From: Ignelater luminosus
Taxonomy: Eukaryota > Arthropoda > Insecta > Coleoptera > Elateridae
NCBI GenBank assembly: GCA_011009095.1
Contig: VTPC01091055.1
Span: 248,001 to 312,000, forward strand
Length of the DNA stretch: 64,000 nt
Reading direction: 5' to 3'
The translations under genes were made by a program, and so were the position numbers. Below the pieces are notes generated by a model. The model ran no database searches and was not told the origin of the DNA. It saw only the letters and a list, made by a program, of their open reading frames with translations. Shown here piece by piece: positions 23,340 through 35,090 of this stretch; the stretch's first letter is position 1, and each line of letters begins with the position of its first letter.

Positions 23340-23815
23340 CTGATTTGGTTTTAGGTGTGGTGGGGAAAGGCTTTTAGACGATCCGTGCATCAACGATCAT
23401 CTTTTGTTTTTTTGACAGTATCTCGGGAACGGCTGGTCCTATCGAGATGAGACTTTGATTATTAGGTGTAGTTTGGGAGTGACTTTTAAGTGATGTGGGC
23501 ACCGCCGACCGTATTTTCTTTTTTTGGACACATATATTGTATCTTAGGAACGGTTGGTTCTATTGACATAGGACCGTCTTTTTTTTTGAGGGATATTCTG
23601 TACCTCAGGAATGGCTGTTCTTATCAAAATGCGACTTTGATCGTTAGGCGTTGTGGTTTTACAGAAATTGTCTTTTGTTTTTTTTTTGACAGATATCCTG
23701 TATTTCAAGAGCGGCTTCTCCTATGGAGATGCAACTTTGATTGTTAAGTGTGGTGGAGAAATGAGTTTGAAATGATCCGTGCTACACCGACCGTGTTGTG
23801 TTTTCTTGACAGATG
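23340..23815 (+). repeat. Tandem array, unit about 110 bp
   Basis: Three to four degenerate units. Each has TTGACAG or a variant, TATCTCGGGAACGGCTGGTC, CTATCGAGATG, ACTTTGATTNTTAGGTGT, a GATCCGTGCACC-like box and a T-run. One unit (about 23530-23595) is shortened. The last unit ends in CTTGACAG immediately before the candidate terminal exon, so that splice acceptor could itself be repeat-derived. Confidence 0.7.
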
Positions 23816-24013
23816 TTTTGTAACCAGAGCTGGGAAAAGTCAGTCCTTCAGCCACCGATATTATCGTGTAGAAAAACCCAGCGCGATATGTCTGTAAACA
23901 AAGGAGAACTCGATCATTGGTCGCCGAAAGCTGCTACACCCGTGTTAATTCCAAGAGAGTTAAAAGAATCGGAGCACCGCAGGAGCGATGATGAGGAACT
24001 ACGCAAACTCTAG
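23813..24013 (+). CDS. Candidate terminal exon or small ORF, unknown protein
   Basis: A 66-codon open frame ends at TAG 24013. Its C-terminal part looks protein-like: GELDHWSPKAATPVLIPREL, then KESEHRRSDDEELRKL, highly charged. AG acceptors are present at 23811-23812, 23826-23827 and 23842-23843. Joined in phase 1 to 21809, the acceptor at 23843 keeps this frame open to 24013. The acceptor at 23827 would instead give a short end, LGKVSPSATDIIV, stopping at 23871. I cannot choose between these from sequence alone, and the acceptor lies in repeat-derived DNA. No family is recognised. Confidence 0.3.
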   Translation: MFCNQSWEKSVLQPPILSCRKTQRDMSVNKGELDHWSPKAATPVLIPRELKESEHRRSDDEELRKL

Positions 24014-24045
24014 TTTATTCTAAAAGTTAAAAGTGTATCAGTGTT

Positions 24046-24069
24046 CAGTGATACACATATCAAGAAGAT
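24046..24069. other. Perfect small stem-loop
   Basis: GTGTATCA and TGATACAC form an 8-bp stem around an 8-base loop (GTGTTCAG), about 35 bases after the stop of the candidate terminal exon. It could be a 3'UTR structure. Confidence 0.35.
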
Positions 24070-24164
24070 TATTACTGATCAAAAGAATACAACATTATAA
24101 ATAACGATAAACATCATTAGTGCTAAGAGACCTCAAGATTTGACTTGCAGAGGGGATAGTGATG

Positions 24165-24680
24165 AGCGACTTCAATGCGCGTCACCTCTTTTCAGATCCG
24201 GCATTAGGGTATTTAGCGCCTATGACAAAATTCCTTGAAGCCATTCGTGTGGAAAACAGGATTGTACGGGGTGCGTTTAATGTCAGTTTCAGTTATTCTA
24301 ATATTCACCACGAGTCACCGCGATGCAATGGCAAATGCTGATTGTAGAAAAAGTACTTAGGGGATTACAAATGTGGGTTTTCATGATGTTATCAAGAGTG
24401 TCTTAAAATTCTAGAGAGAACGCTGGAATTCTGCTCTAAATCCTCATAGAGACTAAATAATTAACAGCTTACTGCTTCGAAACGTAAATCTTGTAGAAAA
24501 AGTACATCTAGAATTTACAAAATTATGAAGTTCCAAATCGAATTCAGGGGCGTACACAGATGTAAGTTTTCATAACGCTATTAAATCCCTGGAAATTTGT
24601 TCTGAACACTTGTAGACACTAAAATTAACCAACAAATTATTAGTTTGAAATTGTAATTTGCAGTCAAATATCACCCATCC
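24165..24680 (+). repeat. Dispersed repeat cluster: GTCACCTCTT module plus 200-250-bp units
   Basis: A leader module (GGCATTAGGGTATTTAGCGC ... GTGTGGAAAACAGGATTG) is followed by two units starting GGGGATTACAAATGTGGGTT (about 24359) and GGGGCGTACACAGATGTAAG (about 24546). The same leader-plus-units order recurs at 26.5 kb. Confidence 0.65.
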
Positions 24681-24699
24681 TTACCATGACCTACTGCTT

Positions 24700-26500
24700 C
24701 CAAAACAACCAGCTGCCAGAACTGTGCGATTGATTTCATATCTACCGTCACAGACCTTCCTGTTAGGTATTCCATTCTCAAATGAAAACTTAAACACTAT
24801 AGCTAACTTCGAAAAGTGGGTTCGCTTAATAAAATAAAAGTTAATAGTCAACAAAATATTTCGACACAATTAAATCGAAATAAAAACATTAAGTGAAATG
24901 TCGAAACAAATAGAAAATTAGCTGTTTAACAGAGATTTACTTATTCTTTTATTGGTATGTAGAAATTGTTAAATTTCTAAAAAAAGTACTTAATTAATCG
25001 TTAATTAAATACCGGACAATTATAATTAATTATCTTTACTTTACTCAGCAAGATATCTATTAGCGAAAGTATTTGCAGTATATCCTTTATGAATATTTCC
25101 TTATTAATTCAGGCAATTTGTCACGTAGTAAGTGCTTGAGAAGATTATTTGTTGATGATTAAAATGCGGCTGTGTGTATTTTACTTGTAATAATGGATAG
25201 AATGAAGTGGACATCTGGTTGAATTACCATGAGAACTATACTTAGTATACATATACCACTCGATTATCGTTGCTCGACTACAAATTACTGTTAATTCAAA
25301 CGGCAAGCAGGTGTCGTTTTTATTCCCGTATTTAACGATGTAATAACAACACATTTTTCCATTTATTTAATAAAATCTCAATACCATTTTCACATTGTAA
25401 TAGTCATTGTTTTCTCGCTATCTCACGACCTTAAGACGAATACGTACAAATCGATCCGTCATTTAAACAGTTTGAAAGCTGTCTGTACTTATTATAAATA
25501 ATAATAATAGTAATGAAATTGCATCAAACAACTGCCCTTGTTAAAATATGAATTGAAATAATAAAAGTGGAAGGGTGGCGGAGGGGGAGAAAGAGAGAAT
25601 TGAAAAGGATAATGACATTCGCTAACGAGGATCAGATACATATTATACTGGCTCAGCAAAATGAACAACATGTCCATTGTGTGTTCCATACACACTAAAA
25701 AAGTGCGGCAAGTTGGGAAAAAGAGTTTCAAGCTCTCTCTTCTCTCTGTTTATAAAAGAATTCCCCCTAGCATCCATTGTAAATTCTGCTAAAGCGATCG
25801 GCTGTCATGTTCTTTACAAGAAAACACACCGCACTTTGTACTTTTTCTCGTTATCGTGTCGTTTTCACTATATTTGGGATTTTTCTGATATACTATATTG
25901 AATAATAATGAATACTGACCTACAAAAATATTTTCAGAACGACTTTTTTACAACTGATGAAGATTTCGATATCGCTGGTTAAATGCTTTCTAAAAGGTAG
26001 CGGATACTATTTTTGTCGCTGTTAAGCTTCGAGAGTAACATAACAACTGAAAACTGTTGTTATTATTTTCTTAAATGCGTCGTAATAACAGTTTCAGCTG
26101 AAATATAAACTTGTTTACGGTTTTTAAATGAACAGAACTTCTCTAAAGGGATGATTTCTTCAACTAGTTGTAACTCGGGGGAGGAATGGAGTGCCGGCGG
26201 CGATAGGCTTTTAACAAATAAATCGATTACATGTCGATTTCCTTATGATAAATTGTGCTTACAAATATTCTGAATTTGGGATCTACAAAATCTCACCTTT
26301 CAGTGTTAGTTTTGTATAGAGAAGATTATGTCTGAACTAAAATCATTAACTGATAATGGAGATTAATTATTAAAACTATACAGGATGGTGACTTGTTCAC
26401 TGTCCATGTGTATATAGCCTACTCAATGTTAACTTTTACCTATGCTTATATTTACTACTAGTAAAAAAAAAACTTAAATGTAGTTTTGGAAATAGTTTTA
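24700..26500. other. AT-rich stretch without gene
   Basis: Contains a short AAT-type run near 25495. A TATACAGGATGG at about 26378 resembles an isolated IS630-like terminus. No coding region is recognised. Confidence 0.4.
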
Positions 26501-26519
26501 TCTTTACATCGTCTTTCTT

Positions 26520-27490
26520 GACTTAAGTGAGCGTCACATCTTCTCAAGTCCGGCGTTAGGGTATTTGACGTCTATAACAAAATTTCTTAAAGGCGTATCC
26601 GTGTGAAAAACAGGATTGTGCGTGGTGCGTTTAATATTAGTTTCAGTTGTTCTATTCGCCAGTGTGCAGCATCTAGTCACCGGCCGGTCCTGCTTTGCAC
26701 AGTCCGTGGCACCATGCTGATTATAGAAAAGTACTGAGGGGATTGCATATGTGGATTTTTATGATGCTGTCAAGAGTGCCTGAAAGTTCTATAGAAAACG
26801 TTGGAATTCTGCTCTAAATCCTCATAGAGACTAAATAGCCAACAGGTTACTAGTTCGAAACGTAAGATCTCGTAGGAACAGTACATCTAGAATTTACAAA
26901 ATTATAGAGTTCCAAATCGAATTCAGAGACTTACTCACAGATGTAGGTATTCATATTGTTATTAAATGCCTGAAAATCCTGAAAGATAACGCTGGAGATT
27001 TGTTCTGAACACTCACAGTCACTAAATAACCAACAGATGATTTACTTTGAAATTACAAATGACGTCATATCGTTTGAAATGCAGAACAATCTTTAGATAA
27101 TCCCTGGCGCTACGCGTTACATTAATAATAGTAAAACATGTGCGTCTAGAAACCACAATTATAGTTACAAATTGAATTTAGGGACTTACAGATGTGGGTT
27201 TTCATAATGTTATTAAATGACTACAATTCTTGGAAGAGAACGCTGGAAATTCGTTGTGAACACTCGTAGACACTAAATAACTAACAGATTATTAATTTAA
27301 ATTACGTCCTTCAGATCATAACCGACACTAAAGTATTTAGCGACTGTGGCAGAGTTTCTTAAAGCATTTTTGTGTAGTAAACAAGGTGATTTATAGTGCA
27401 TTTAATATCAGTTTCAGCTGTCTTATTCTCCACTGTGGCAGCGCCTAATCATCGTGGCGCCTATGGCAAGTTGCATACTCCTGCACCGGC
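26520..27490 (+). repeat. Largest cluster of the dispersed leader and 200-250-bp units
   Basis: The leader module lies at 26530-26660. Units start near 26737, 26932 and 27183, and a second leader copy lies near 27305-27440. Each unit carries TTACAGATGTGGGTTTTCAT, CTCGTAGACACTAAATAAC and CCAACAGATTATT-like boxes. One unit contains a perfect TGACGTCA near 27060. Confidence 0.7.
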
Positions 27491-30400
27491 CCATTGCTTC
27501 CTCGGGAGATAAGATCTCCAAGCGAAAGAATGACAACCTTGCTTGATTCTAAAATGTCGAAAATGTCCTTGTCACAGATTTACTGACCTTATATTTTAAT
27601 GAACCAGTTTTTATCGCAACCCCAGTCCCCTCTGACCATCTACCCCTCGTCACGTCCACTCCTGTCCTGACATTTCTTTTTCAAAATAGGCACTTTCGTG
27701 ACTGGAGTAACAAGCCCTCCTGTATCTAATATCATTGAAATCGACTCTGCTATCAACCAAGATCAACACTACGTATGACGCAAGAGAAAAAAAGGACCAT
27801 GGAAGGGCAGGACAGGCTTGCGTGATGAAGATGTCACGAGAACGAACAGGGTAGACAACTTCTCGCGCAAGTGGTCCTGGTGGCTTGATACTTTAACTCT
27901 ACCGTTTTCGTATATTGAAATATTGATAGTCACAAAACCAAACATTTTGTGAAAAGGAAGTCGAAGGTTTTCGAGGTACAACGAGCTTTCAAGATGCCTA
28001 GAATGAAAATGGCGTTTTGTTTTTTGGAAGATAACTATGATACTGTTGGGTCGGTTTCTTGCTTGATGTGAACCAATCAAGGTTTGAACTGAGGGAGAAA
28101 AAGTGTTTGAGGTCATATGGAGGTGTCCTAACCACTTCACTGTGGTAGCCATGGTGGAGGCTAAAGCAGGAGTATGGATAGGGGTTAGGGAAGAATAGAA
28201 GAGGGAGGTGGTGGTTACAGTTTAGGGAAGACCGGCTGTATGTTTGAAAAAGAAAACAAAATGTTTGGCAGATTGTGGTCGTAATGAAAAACCACCCGAA
28301 AAGTGGTCATATCCACGTTATAGTCAGTGTCCTACCTGTATTCAACCTCTTTGACGCGACAGTGTAATAAATTTATAAAAGTTGATGCATCCCTATTGAA
28401 AGTTTTGCAGAAAGTTATTCACCATTACGGAAATTCAGCATTCAGTTTTAATTTCTTAAATGACGCATGTAACGGATAAAAAAAATTGAAAAAAATCTTT
28501 GTAAATTGCTTTGTAAGGCTGTAACGACAACACAACCAATTCGGCTTAAAATAGAACTTCTTTTCTCACCTTGGGTCTTAGGTGTTATGACAACTTCAAT
28601 GTAGATCGAGAAATTTAACGATCACTTGCCAATAGCAAGTCTGTGACACAATTACAATTATATGACCAAAAACCACTAACACTATTCATTTAATTGAGCG
28701 CTATTGTGTTTCTTTAAAAAGAACTGGGAGAAAACAAACATCTGCATGAATAGAAAACTTGCTAATTGGAAAAACACGGTGGTGAAAAGCCAACCAACAT
28801 CAATTTTATTGTATTTAATCCATGAATGCATTATAAAATACATCAGCTCAGGTTTTAAGTTTTAGTTCTTAATTATTAAACCAAAAATTAAAAACATGAC
28901 GTCAACAGAATATTAAATTTGCTTAATACTACACGACTTAGTTTAGATGATTTAATCAAGATTCTCAAATGGTTTAAACGGGAAGAATCTTAGAAATTTT
29001 GCGAATTCCAATTCTCTCAAGATTTTATATCTTTTGAGACGTCCGTGATAGTTTGATAAAAGAATCACATTGATAAATATAAGACGATATTAATTCAAAA
29101 CGAGTATGTTACTCTTTTTACAGGTACAGGGAGTCACCGGAATAATTCTAAACAAATACCAGGCAATTAAACAAAAGATGTTCCCTATAGAAGAATTCCA
29201 ATATCTTTAATACCAGGCAGTAATTTCACGAAAATTTCAATTTTACCTTCAGATTGTTCAAGGAACTACCAAAATTTTACCTTTTTAATTCAAGTTAGGA
29301 TTTTTAGATAATTATGCAATGAAAATGGGATTTTTACACAGGGCAACAAGAAATATCTAAAAAATACTGATTAGAAGGTAATGATTTCAAAACGAATCAA
29401 CAGAGGAAGCTAACCGATTATAACAATATCTCCTATACTTGACGCTTGACCTTTACATAAGCTTATAATCATTTTTGCATCTGAAACAAAACATAAACTG
29501 TGCACATTGTTTGCCTTTCTTTCCAAAACCAACGTTTGGGATATACCTACATACTGGCATTATAAAGTTAATTACATATTGCTTTGATGTTATCGTGGCA
29601 TTGAAAGATAAAATTTCTTCTTCCTAGATTTGTGACCTTTTTACAGAAATATCGCCTAAACAAATCAGCTAAACTGTCTAATAAAAATTCTTAAAAAATT
29701 TTGTTTCGTTTAAATACACCGAGCGTCATTTAATGGATGACCCTACAGGATATAATAAATAATAATAATAATAATAAAGAAGCTAGTATGTACTTTCAAA
29801 TATTGATTAGTAATTAAGATATGTATTCCTTGTATAGACGTACGTATGTTTATTGTAATGTGTGAAACTTTGAATTTTAGCACTTTCACACACGCAAATA
29901 CACGCAACTCATGCAAGGGTATTCTTGGAAGAGTGGTGAGAGAATTGTACGAAATGAGTTTATCGGCTTTTAAAATTTCAACAAGTTTTAATAACCAATT
30001 ATGTACTATATAGGGTTTCCTTTTTAAATGAGGCGGTAATTTTCTTTTTATCATATTGCCGTAACAGTGTTTTGTTTGTATTTCTTGTACCTAATTCAAG
30101 GATTGCTCTATGCATACAGATTGTTTTTTGTGAAAATATAATCTAATACTGATTCTCTATTTTACTTCTTTAAGTAGCGAAGAATATTTTTATTAAATGA
30201 AAAATTCCTCAGGTTAAATATTCTTATATTTCCAACTCACATGCTTAAGCGGTCAAAGCGTCCGCATGATTGATCTTATGTTAATAGGAAAAGAATCTCG
30301 CAAGCCTAGTTCGGGTTAATGGGAGGCTCTCTATACTTGATTAAGTAAAAATATTTATTTTTGATTTCTTAAATGCATAAAACATGTTTAAATCTTAAAC

Positions 30401-31650
30401 AGACCCAAATACTAAAAGATTGATTAACTTCACTTCCTTTGACGATTTTTTAAAATTGATTTTACAAAAAAAAAATTAAAAAGACCTTATAGGTACGTGG
30501 TATTTAAAATTTAAAAATTCAATATTTGAAACAGGTTAATACACATTTATACAAAGAATTTACCATAATAAACTATAAATACCGTTAAGAGTGTTTTACT
30601 GGACGTTTCATACTATTAACCCACATTTAATTTAATTTTACGGCCATTTTCGAATAAAATATGTTAAAATTAACGTCAACTTTCATACGCTATTTAAATT
30701 AAAATGAAACTTTAAGTATCACTCCAGTTTATTTACGGTTTTAATCCACGAGGCATTTTTGTGCATCTTTTTTTAAATGTATCTGTTGGTTTTTAAAAAC
30801 TTTATTTTTAGTTTACTTGAGTTATAGCAATTTTTGCTATTTATATATCTATAACATTACAAATCGAAAACAAAAAGTTGCCATTTTGGGTATTCTTAAT
30901 ATTAAAAAAGTTTTTTAGTCGTAGACTGAGAAATACAAAAGATAATTTTACTTATCAAAATTTTTAATTGTACTAATCCATTGCAATATTTAATTGTTCA
31001 AAATAGTTGCCTACCTTGGTCGAATCTTGTACATGTTCAATTTAAATTGAACGAACCTTGTCGACGTAGACATTTTGGTACAAAATTCGGGCGACTTCTT
31101 TAAACAATTATTGTAGTGGCTTAGTGCAATTAAAAATTTTTAAAGTAAAATTGCGTTTTTTATTTTTTAATCTACAGCTTATAACGTAACCTTGCGTTGC
31201 AATTTTAATGACTCTAGTTTAACTAAGACTCTACAGGTCTTAGGCCGGTTAAGGTTAGTGGGTGGCCTTGAGTGAGGATAAGGAGATTATACGTACAATA
31301 AAATACACAAAATTTTTATTTTATACATATATTGATGAAAAAAGGAAAAAACCAATCGAGGGCGCCAGTTTTCCCAAAAGAAAAACGCATCAACTACCGG
31401 AAAGATTTTCAACACTTTCTAAAAAACAATTGATAATACTTAATGAAATCAGCACAGAATAAAATCTAGTTAAATTAAATATTACAAATTATCAAAATAT
31501 CTTTAAAGTTCAAAATAAAATTTAATACAAATATTAAGAATTAGAAAAATTTAAATCTAACCTTCTGTAAATTTCTTTTCAAATACAGTAATCTTATCAC
31601 TTAAACCATTCACAATGATGTAATTAAGGGTAAAGAACAAAACAAAGCAG
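27490..31650. repeat. Mostly unassigned AT-rich DNA with one dispersed repeat copy
   Basis: A minus-strand frame of 127 codons (27769-28152) and a plus-strand frame of 66 codons (31262-31462) are open but match nothing I know. About 29285-29415 is a copy of the repeat at 22025-22135. An (AAT)n run lies at 29753-29777. Confidence 0.4.
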
Positions 31651-31656
31651 ACTTAC

Positions 31657-31710
31657 CACGATCCAGATTCCAGAATTTTACAGCGCTGTAAAAGTAGAAT
31701 CGGAGAAAAT
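31657..31710 (-). other. Candidate minus-strand exon-like segment
   Basis: On the minus strand, a 54-base segment is bounded by an acceptor (GCGTTGTTTGTTGCAG) and a strong donor (GTG before GTAAGTCTG). Two frames are open, so no frame can be assigned, and it may be a 5'UTR exon. A GA-rich stretch about 500 bases upstream on that strand (32201-32246) could be part of a promoter region. Gene unknown. Confidence 0.3.
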
Positions 31711-32198
31711 CTGCAACAAACAACGCAAACAAATGTATTGGAGATCCATAGCTTAAGGTTCTTATGTGTTGAAATTCCTAAGGAAGTACCTTAATTTAAA
31801 TAATTTCAACGCAAGGAAACTCTCGTAACCCACGCTTCCTAAGTGCTCTAAATTCTTCTATAATTTCATGATACAAAAAAAATTTTTAACAATCAATTTA
31901 AGCAAAGACTAGAAGAACCTGCGTCGAAGATCTAATCAGGAGCAGAACGGAATCGAGTTTTCTTCACCTTCTCCAGCGACTAAACTGCGATGAAAAAAAC
32001 TCTTCAGCTACTGATCTTCAAACTTCAGGTGCGGGGAACAAGTTAATGAAGCAAAGAAAAATCAACCATGATACCTAGAAAAACAAGAACAAAGCCCGCT
32101 TACTCTGGCTGAGTTGAGGCTTGACACAAAATCAAAAAAATATGCAGCCCTGACACAACACTCTCGACGTACTTTATCGGCGACGAATTCCAGCCCAC

Positions 32199-32200
<2 letters not shown>

Positions 32201-32246
<46 letters not shown>
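32201..32246 (+). repeat. (CT)n microsatellite
   Basis: About 23 CT units with one TTT interruption near the end. On the minus strand this is a GAGA tract. Confidence 0.95.
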
Positions 32247-32247
<1 letters not shown>

Positions 32248-32814
32248 AAGCACGGAACGTTCTACCAAACCTCAAGGACGAGCTCTCACAAACGGAAATC
32301 CTGATTCTCGAAAATTAAAAAAAAAGTTAACTAAACAAGAGACGATTTGAGGATACAATTTCTGATAACCCACATTATGATCAAGTAGCAAAGAATAAAG
32401 GAGCAGCCGATAAAATTCCATCTCTCACAAGGACATAATTGAAAATTACAATAAATTAGAGTAGAAATAAAACCGAATAAGCTTTACAAATGAACAGGTA
32501 AGAAATTCCAACTGCAATTCATTTATACCAAAAATAAAAGGTCAACCACACATCGGCTACCTTTAGAGAAATGAACAAGTAAAAATCTACATAACCAAAT
32601 TGGTACACCGTACCAGTTATTCGAATCTCAAAGATGAAACGTAGGGAAAGTTGCGAAGTAATGACTAAACATGAAATATAGAGTACAATCACTGAATCAT
32701 GATAAGGAAATCCAACCATTATCAATTTGCTAACATCATCTATAATGAAGTAATTAGAATACAAGTCACAGCCTTGAAAGTTCAACATACGACAATCATA
32801 GAAATTTAAATGTA

Positions 32815-33066
32815 CGAGGTGTGTGAGAAAAGTAATGGGACTGGCAACACTGCGGGAGATCTGGCAACGTTGTGTCTACCGTCCTGTGCCAAACCGGTTT
32901 GTTTATCGCTTCCACTTCCTCAGTCCGAGTTACAACTCCGTACAGCTAACACATTATTTTTGACAGCGCCATCAGTGAAGTTGTGTTTTTGTTTTGTGTT
33001 ACAGAAATGGAGCATCGGAATTTAGAGCAACGTTGTGCAATAAAGTTTTGTGTTAAAGAATTTTAA
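32815..33066 (+). mobile_element. 5' end fragment of another mariner
   Basis: TA at 32813-32814 is followed by CGAGGTGTGTGAGAAAAGTA, a typical mariner left end. A GC-richer leader of about 190 bases leads to ATG 33007, encoding MEHRNLEQRCAIKFCVK, the recognisable N-terminus of SETMAR-like mariner transposases. Similarity ends at TAA 33066. No right end or catalytic domain is present, so this is a 5' fragment. It belongs to a different mariner lineage from the other two in the window. Confidence 0.7.
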
Positions 33067-33663
33067 TTTTTACAACAGATACATCATTCAAATGTGCGAC
33101 ATCCACATTTTCTTTTCAAAACATTTCTCGAGTCGCTAATATGTTCAATTTTGGAGTTGATCATTTTATTTTGGTTTTTATTTTTATTTTATTCCAAAAT
33201 CAAACCGGTTTTTCTTTCTAAAGAAAGGCCTCGTCATTTCCAATTTTTCTACAAAATTAAATCAAGAATCCTTAATTCAAATAATAAAGAATTTATCTTA
33301 GTTTATTTCAAAACACATTTATTACCAAAATCACATTTCATAAGTGAAGGAATGTGCTAAATTATCAACGTTTGCAGTTGTGGTCAACGCAATATAAAAA
33401 AGTATATCAGGTTACTTGTTTGGTTTCTTCTTGACCTTTACTTTAAACTATATTTTTTTGGTTTATTCTTAGTTTTGTAGGTCATTAAATAAAATTTGTC
33501 AAATTATTAAAAACATTTATTTATGGACGTTTCGGAAAATATATTAATCATTATCAACATATTGGTTAAATTGAATTTTTCTTAATTTTACATTCTGTAA
33601 TATAAATTAATTTGTTATGTTTCTTTATTGTACTGTAATTGTATGTTATTTTACCTACGTCCT

Positions 33664-33863
33664 TAGTAGAATGTTATACTATATGAACAAACCGGCCAAA
33701 ATAGTTTAACTTTGTTATTTAAACGTACGCATAGAAACTATTTTGCTCCCTAAAAAAGATGTAGTTCTTAAAAATATAAGAACATCGTGCATTGTATTCA
33801 ATTTGAAGTTGTTTATAATTAAAAGAATTTTATAAAAGCTGCTGCATTTTCTTTATTTTAACA
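33664..33863 (+). repeat. 5' LTR of the copia element
   Basis: Matches the 3' LTR with about six substitutions and one 4-base indel by eye. The first bases (TAGTAG instead of TGTTAG) are altered, and no target duplication is visible at this junction. Confidence 0.85.
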
Positions 33864-33879
33864 TTGGTTATGGGCCCAG
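33864..33879 (+). other. Primer-binding site (initiator tRNA-Met, internal)
   Basis: TTGGTTATGGGCCCAG lies directly after the 5' LTR. It is complementary to the conserved CUGGGCCCAUAACC of the initiator tRNA-Met anticodon arm, as in Drosophila copia. Confidence 0.75.
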
Positions 33880-33984
33880 TGTACTCAAGTATAGGCCAAT
33901 ATAGTTCAGTGTAGCTGGAAGTTTGATAAAAGTTGAAAGTAAACGAGTAGAATTAAGCAGGTATTAAAAGAAAATGATAAAACA

Positions 33985-35090
33985 ATGGACCGATTGGAAG
34001 TGTCGAGTGAAAATAAATATGGTATTATTCCGTTTAGCGTAGCAATTTTGATAATTGGAAGTTTCGAATGGAGTCGGTACTAAAAGCTGTCGAAGTTAAC
34101 GTTGTGTTAAAGAGCATCAAAGAAAATGAGAAAGATGAACAGTGGCGGAAGAAAAATAATAAAGCCAGAAATATTATAATTCAGAGTGTGGCAGATTCAC
34201 ATTTAGAATACATAAAAGATATTGATGAAGCCGTTGAAATGCTAAAGAAATTAGAAATAACGTTTGCAAAAAAAGGTACGTGTTCAAAGTTCTACTTATT
34301 AAAAGAATTAGTTAATTTGAAGTATGATACACAAGAAGATTTGCAGCAGCATTTTTCTAAGATCGATAAAATCTTCAGAGAATTAAGAAGCTTGGGAACG
34401 AACTTCGAAGAGTCAGATATAGCATGTTTCCTGTTATTATCAATGCCACATGAATATGAAAGTGTTGTTACAGCAATAAGAACGGTATCGGAAGACAACT
34501 TAAAACTTATGTTAGTTAAAAATAGGTTGTTAGAATTTAAACTCATTAAAAATACTTCAGTTAAGATTAAAAGTAAAGTGGATGCCTCATTTGTTGTTAC
34601 AAAAGTAAACCAAAAGTGTTATCGTTGTCGAAAAATGGGACATTTGAAAAATGTATGTGGTATAAAGTGCTTTGTGTGTAATAAGTTCGGGCATAAAGCA
34701 ATAAATTGCGTCAGAAATGTTAAGAAAACTGGTAGAAATAATAGCCGAGCTAATTATGTTAAAGAAGACGATGAAGATTGCACAACCATCAGTAAAAGGA
34801 AAACAGGAAAACAAGATGTAGCCTTTTGTTCAACTTCAGCAGAAGAAGCAAGTAAAAATTCAAATGAAATTATTTGGTGGTACGCGGATTCGGAGGCAAC
34901 ACATCATTATATTAGTGATGAGGGAATTCTGATTAATAAAAAACATTTTGATGAGCCAAAGTCCATTCAGTTAGCGGAAAGAGGAAAATGTATGGTTGCA
35001 ACTTGTTATGGTGATGTAAAAGTAATAAGTTCAATAGGAAATAAGAAAATACCAATTACATTAAGAAATGTTTTTTGTGTTCCTGGGTAA
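33985..35090 (+). pseudogene. Copia gag and protease region
   Basis: An upstream ATG at 33985 opens MDRLEVSSENKYGI; a frameshift near 34040 then separates it from the long frame beginning NFDNWKFRMESVLKAVEV. The gag core (UBN2-type, roughly residues 40-180 of the long frame) is followed by two CCHC zinc knuckles, CYRCRKMGHLKNVC and CFVCNKFGHKAINC. The retroviral-type aspartic protease site reads WYADSEATHH, where the usual DSGAT has lost its glycine. The frame ends at TAA 35090, within the protease region. Confidence 0.8.

Noticed and set aside
23828-23871. C-terminus ending TDIIV as a PDZ-binding tail
   Set aside because: Depends on one of several possible acceptors and does not fit a class I motif cleanly.
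27769-28152. 127-codon minus-strand frame
   Set aside because: No domain, splice context or family similarity; composition does not look coding.
32062-32350. Frames running through the CT/GA microsatellite
   Set aside because: They are open only because dinucleotide repeats have no stops.
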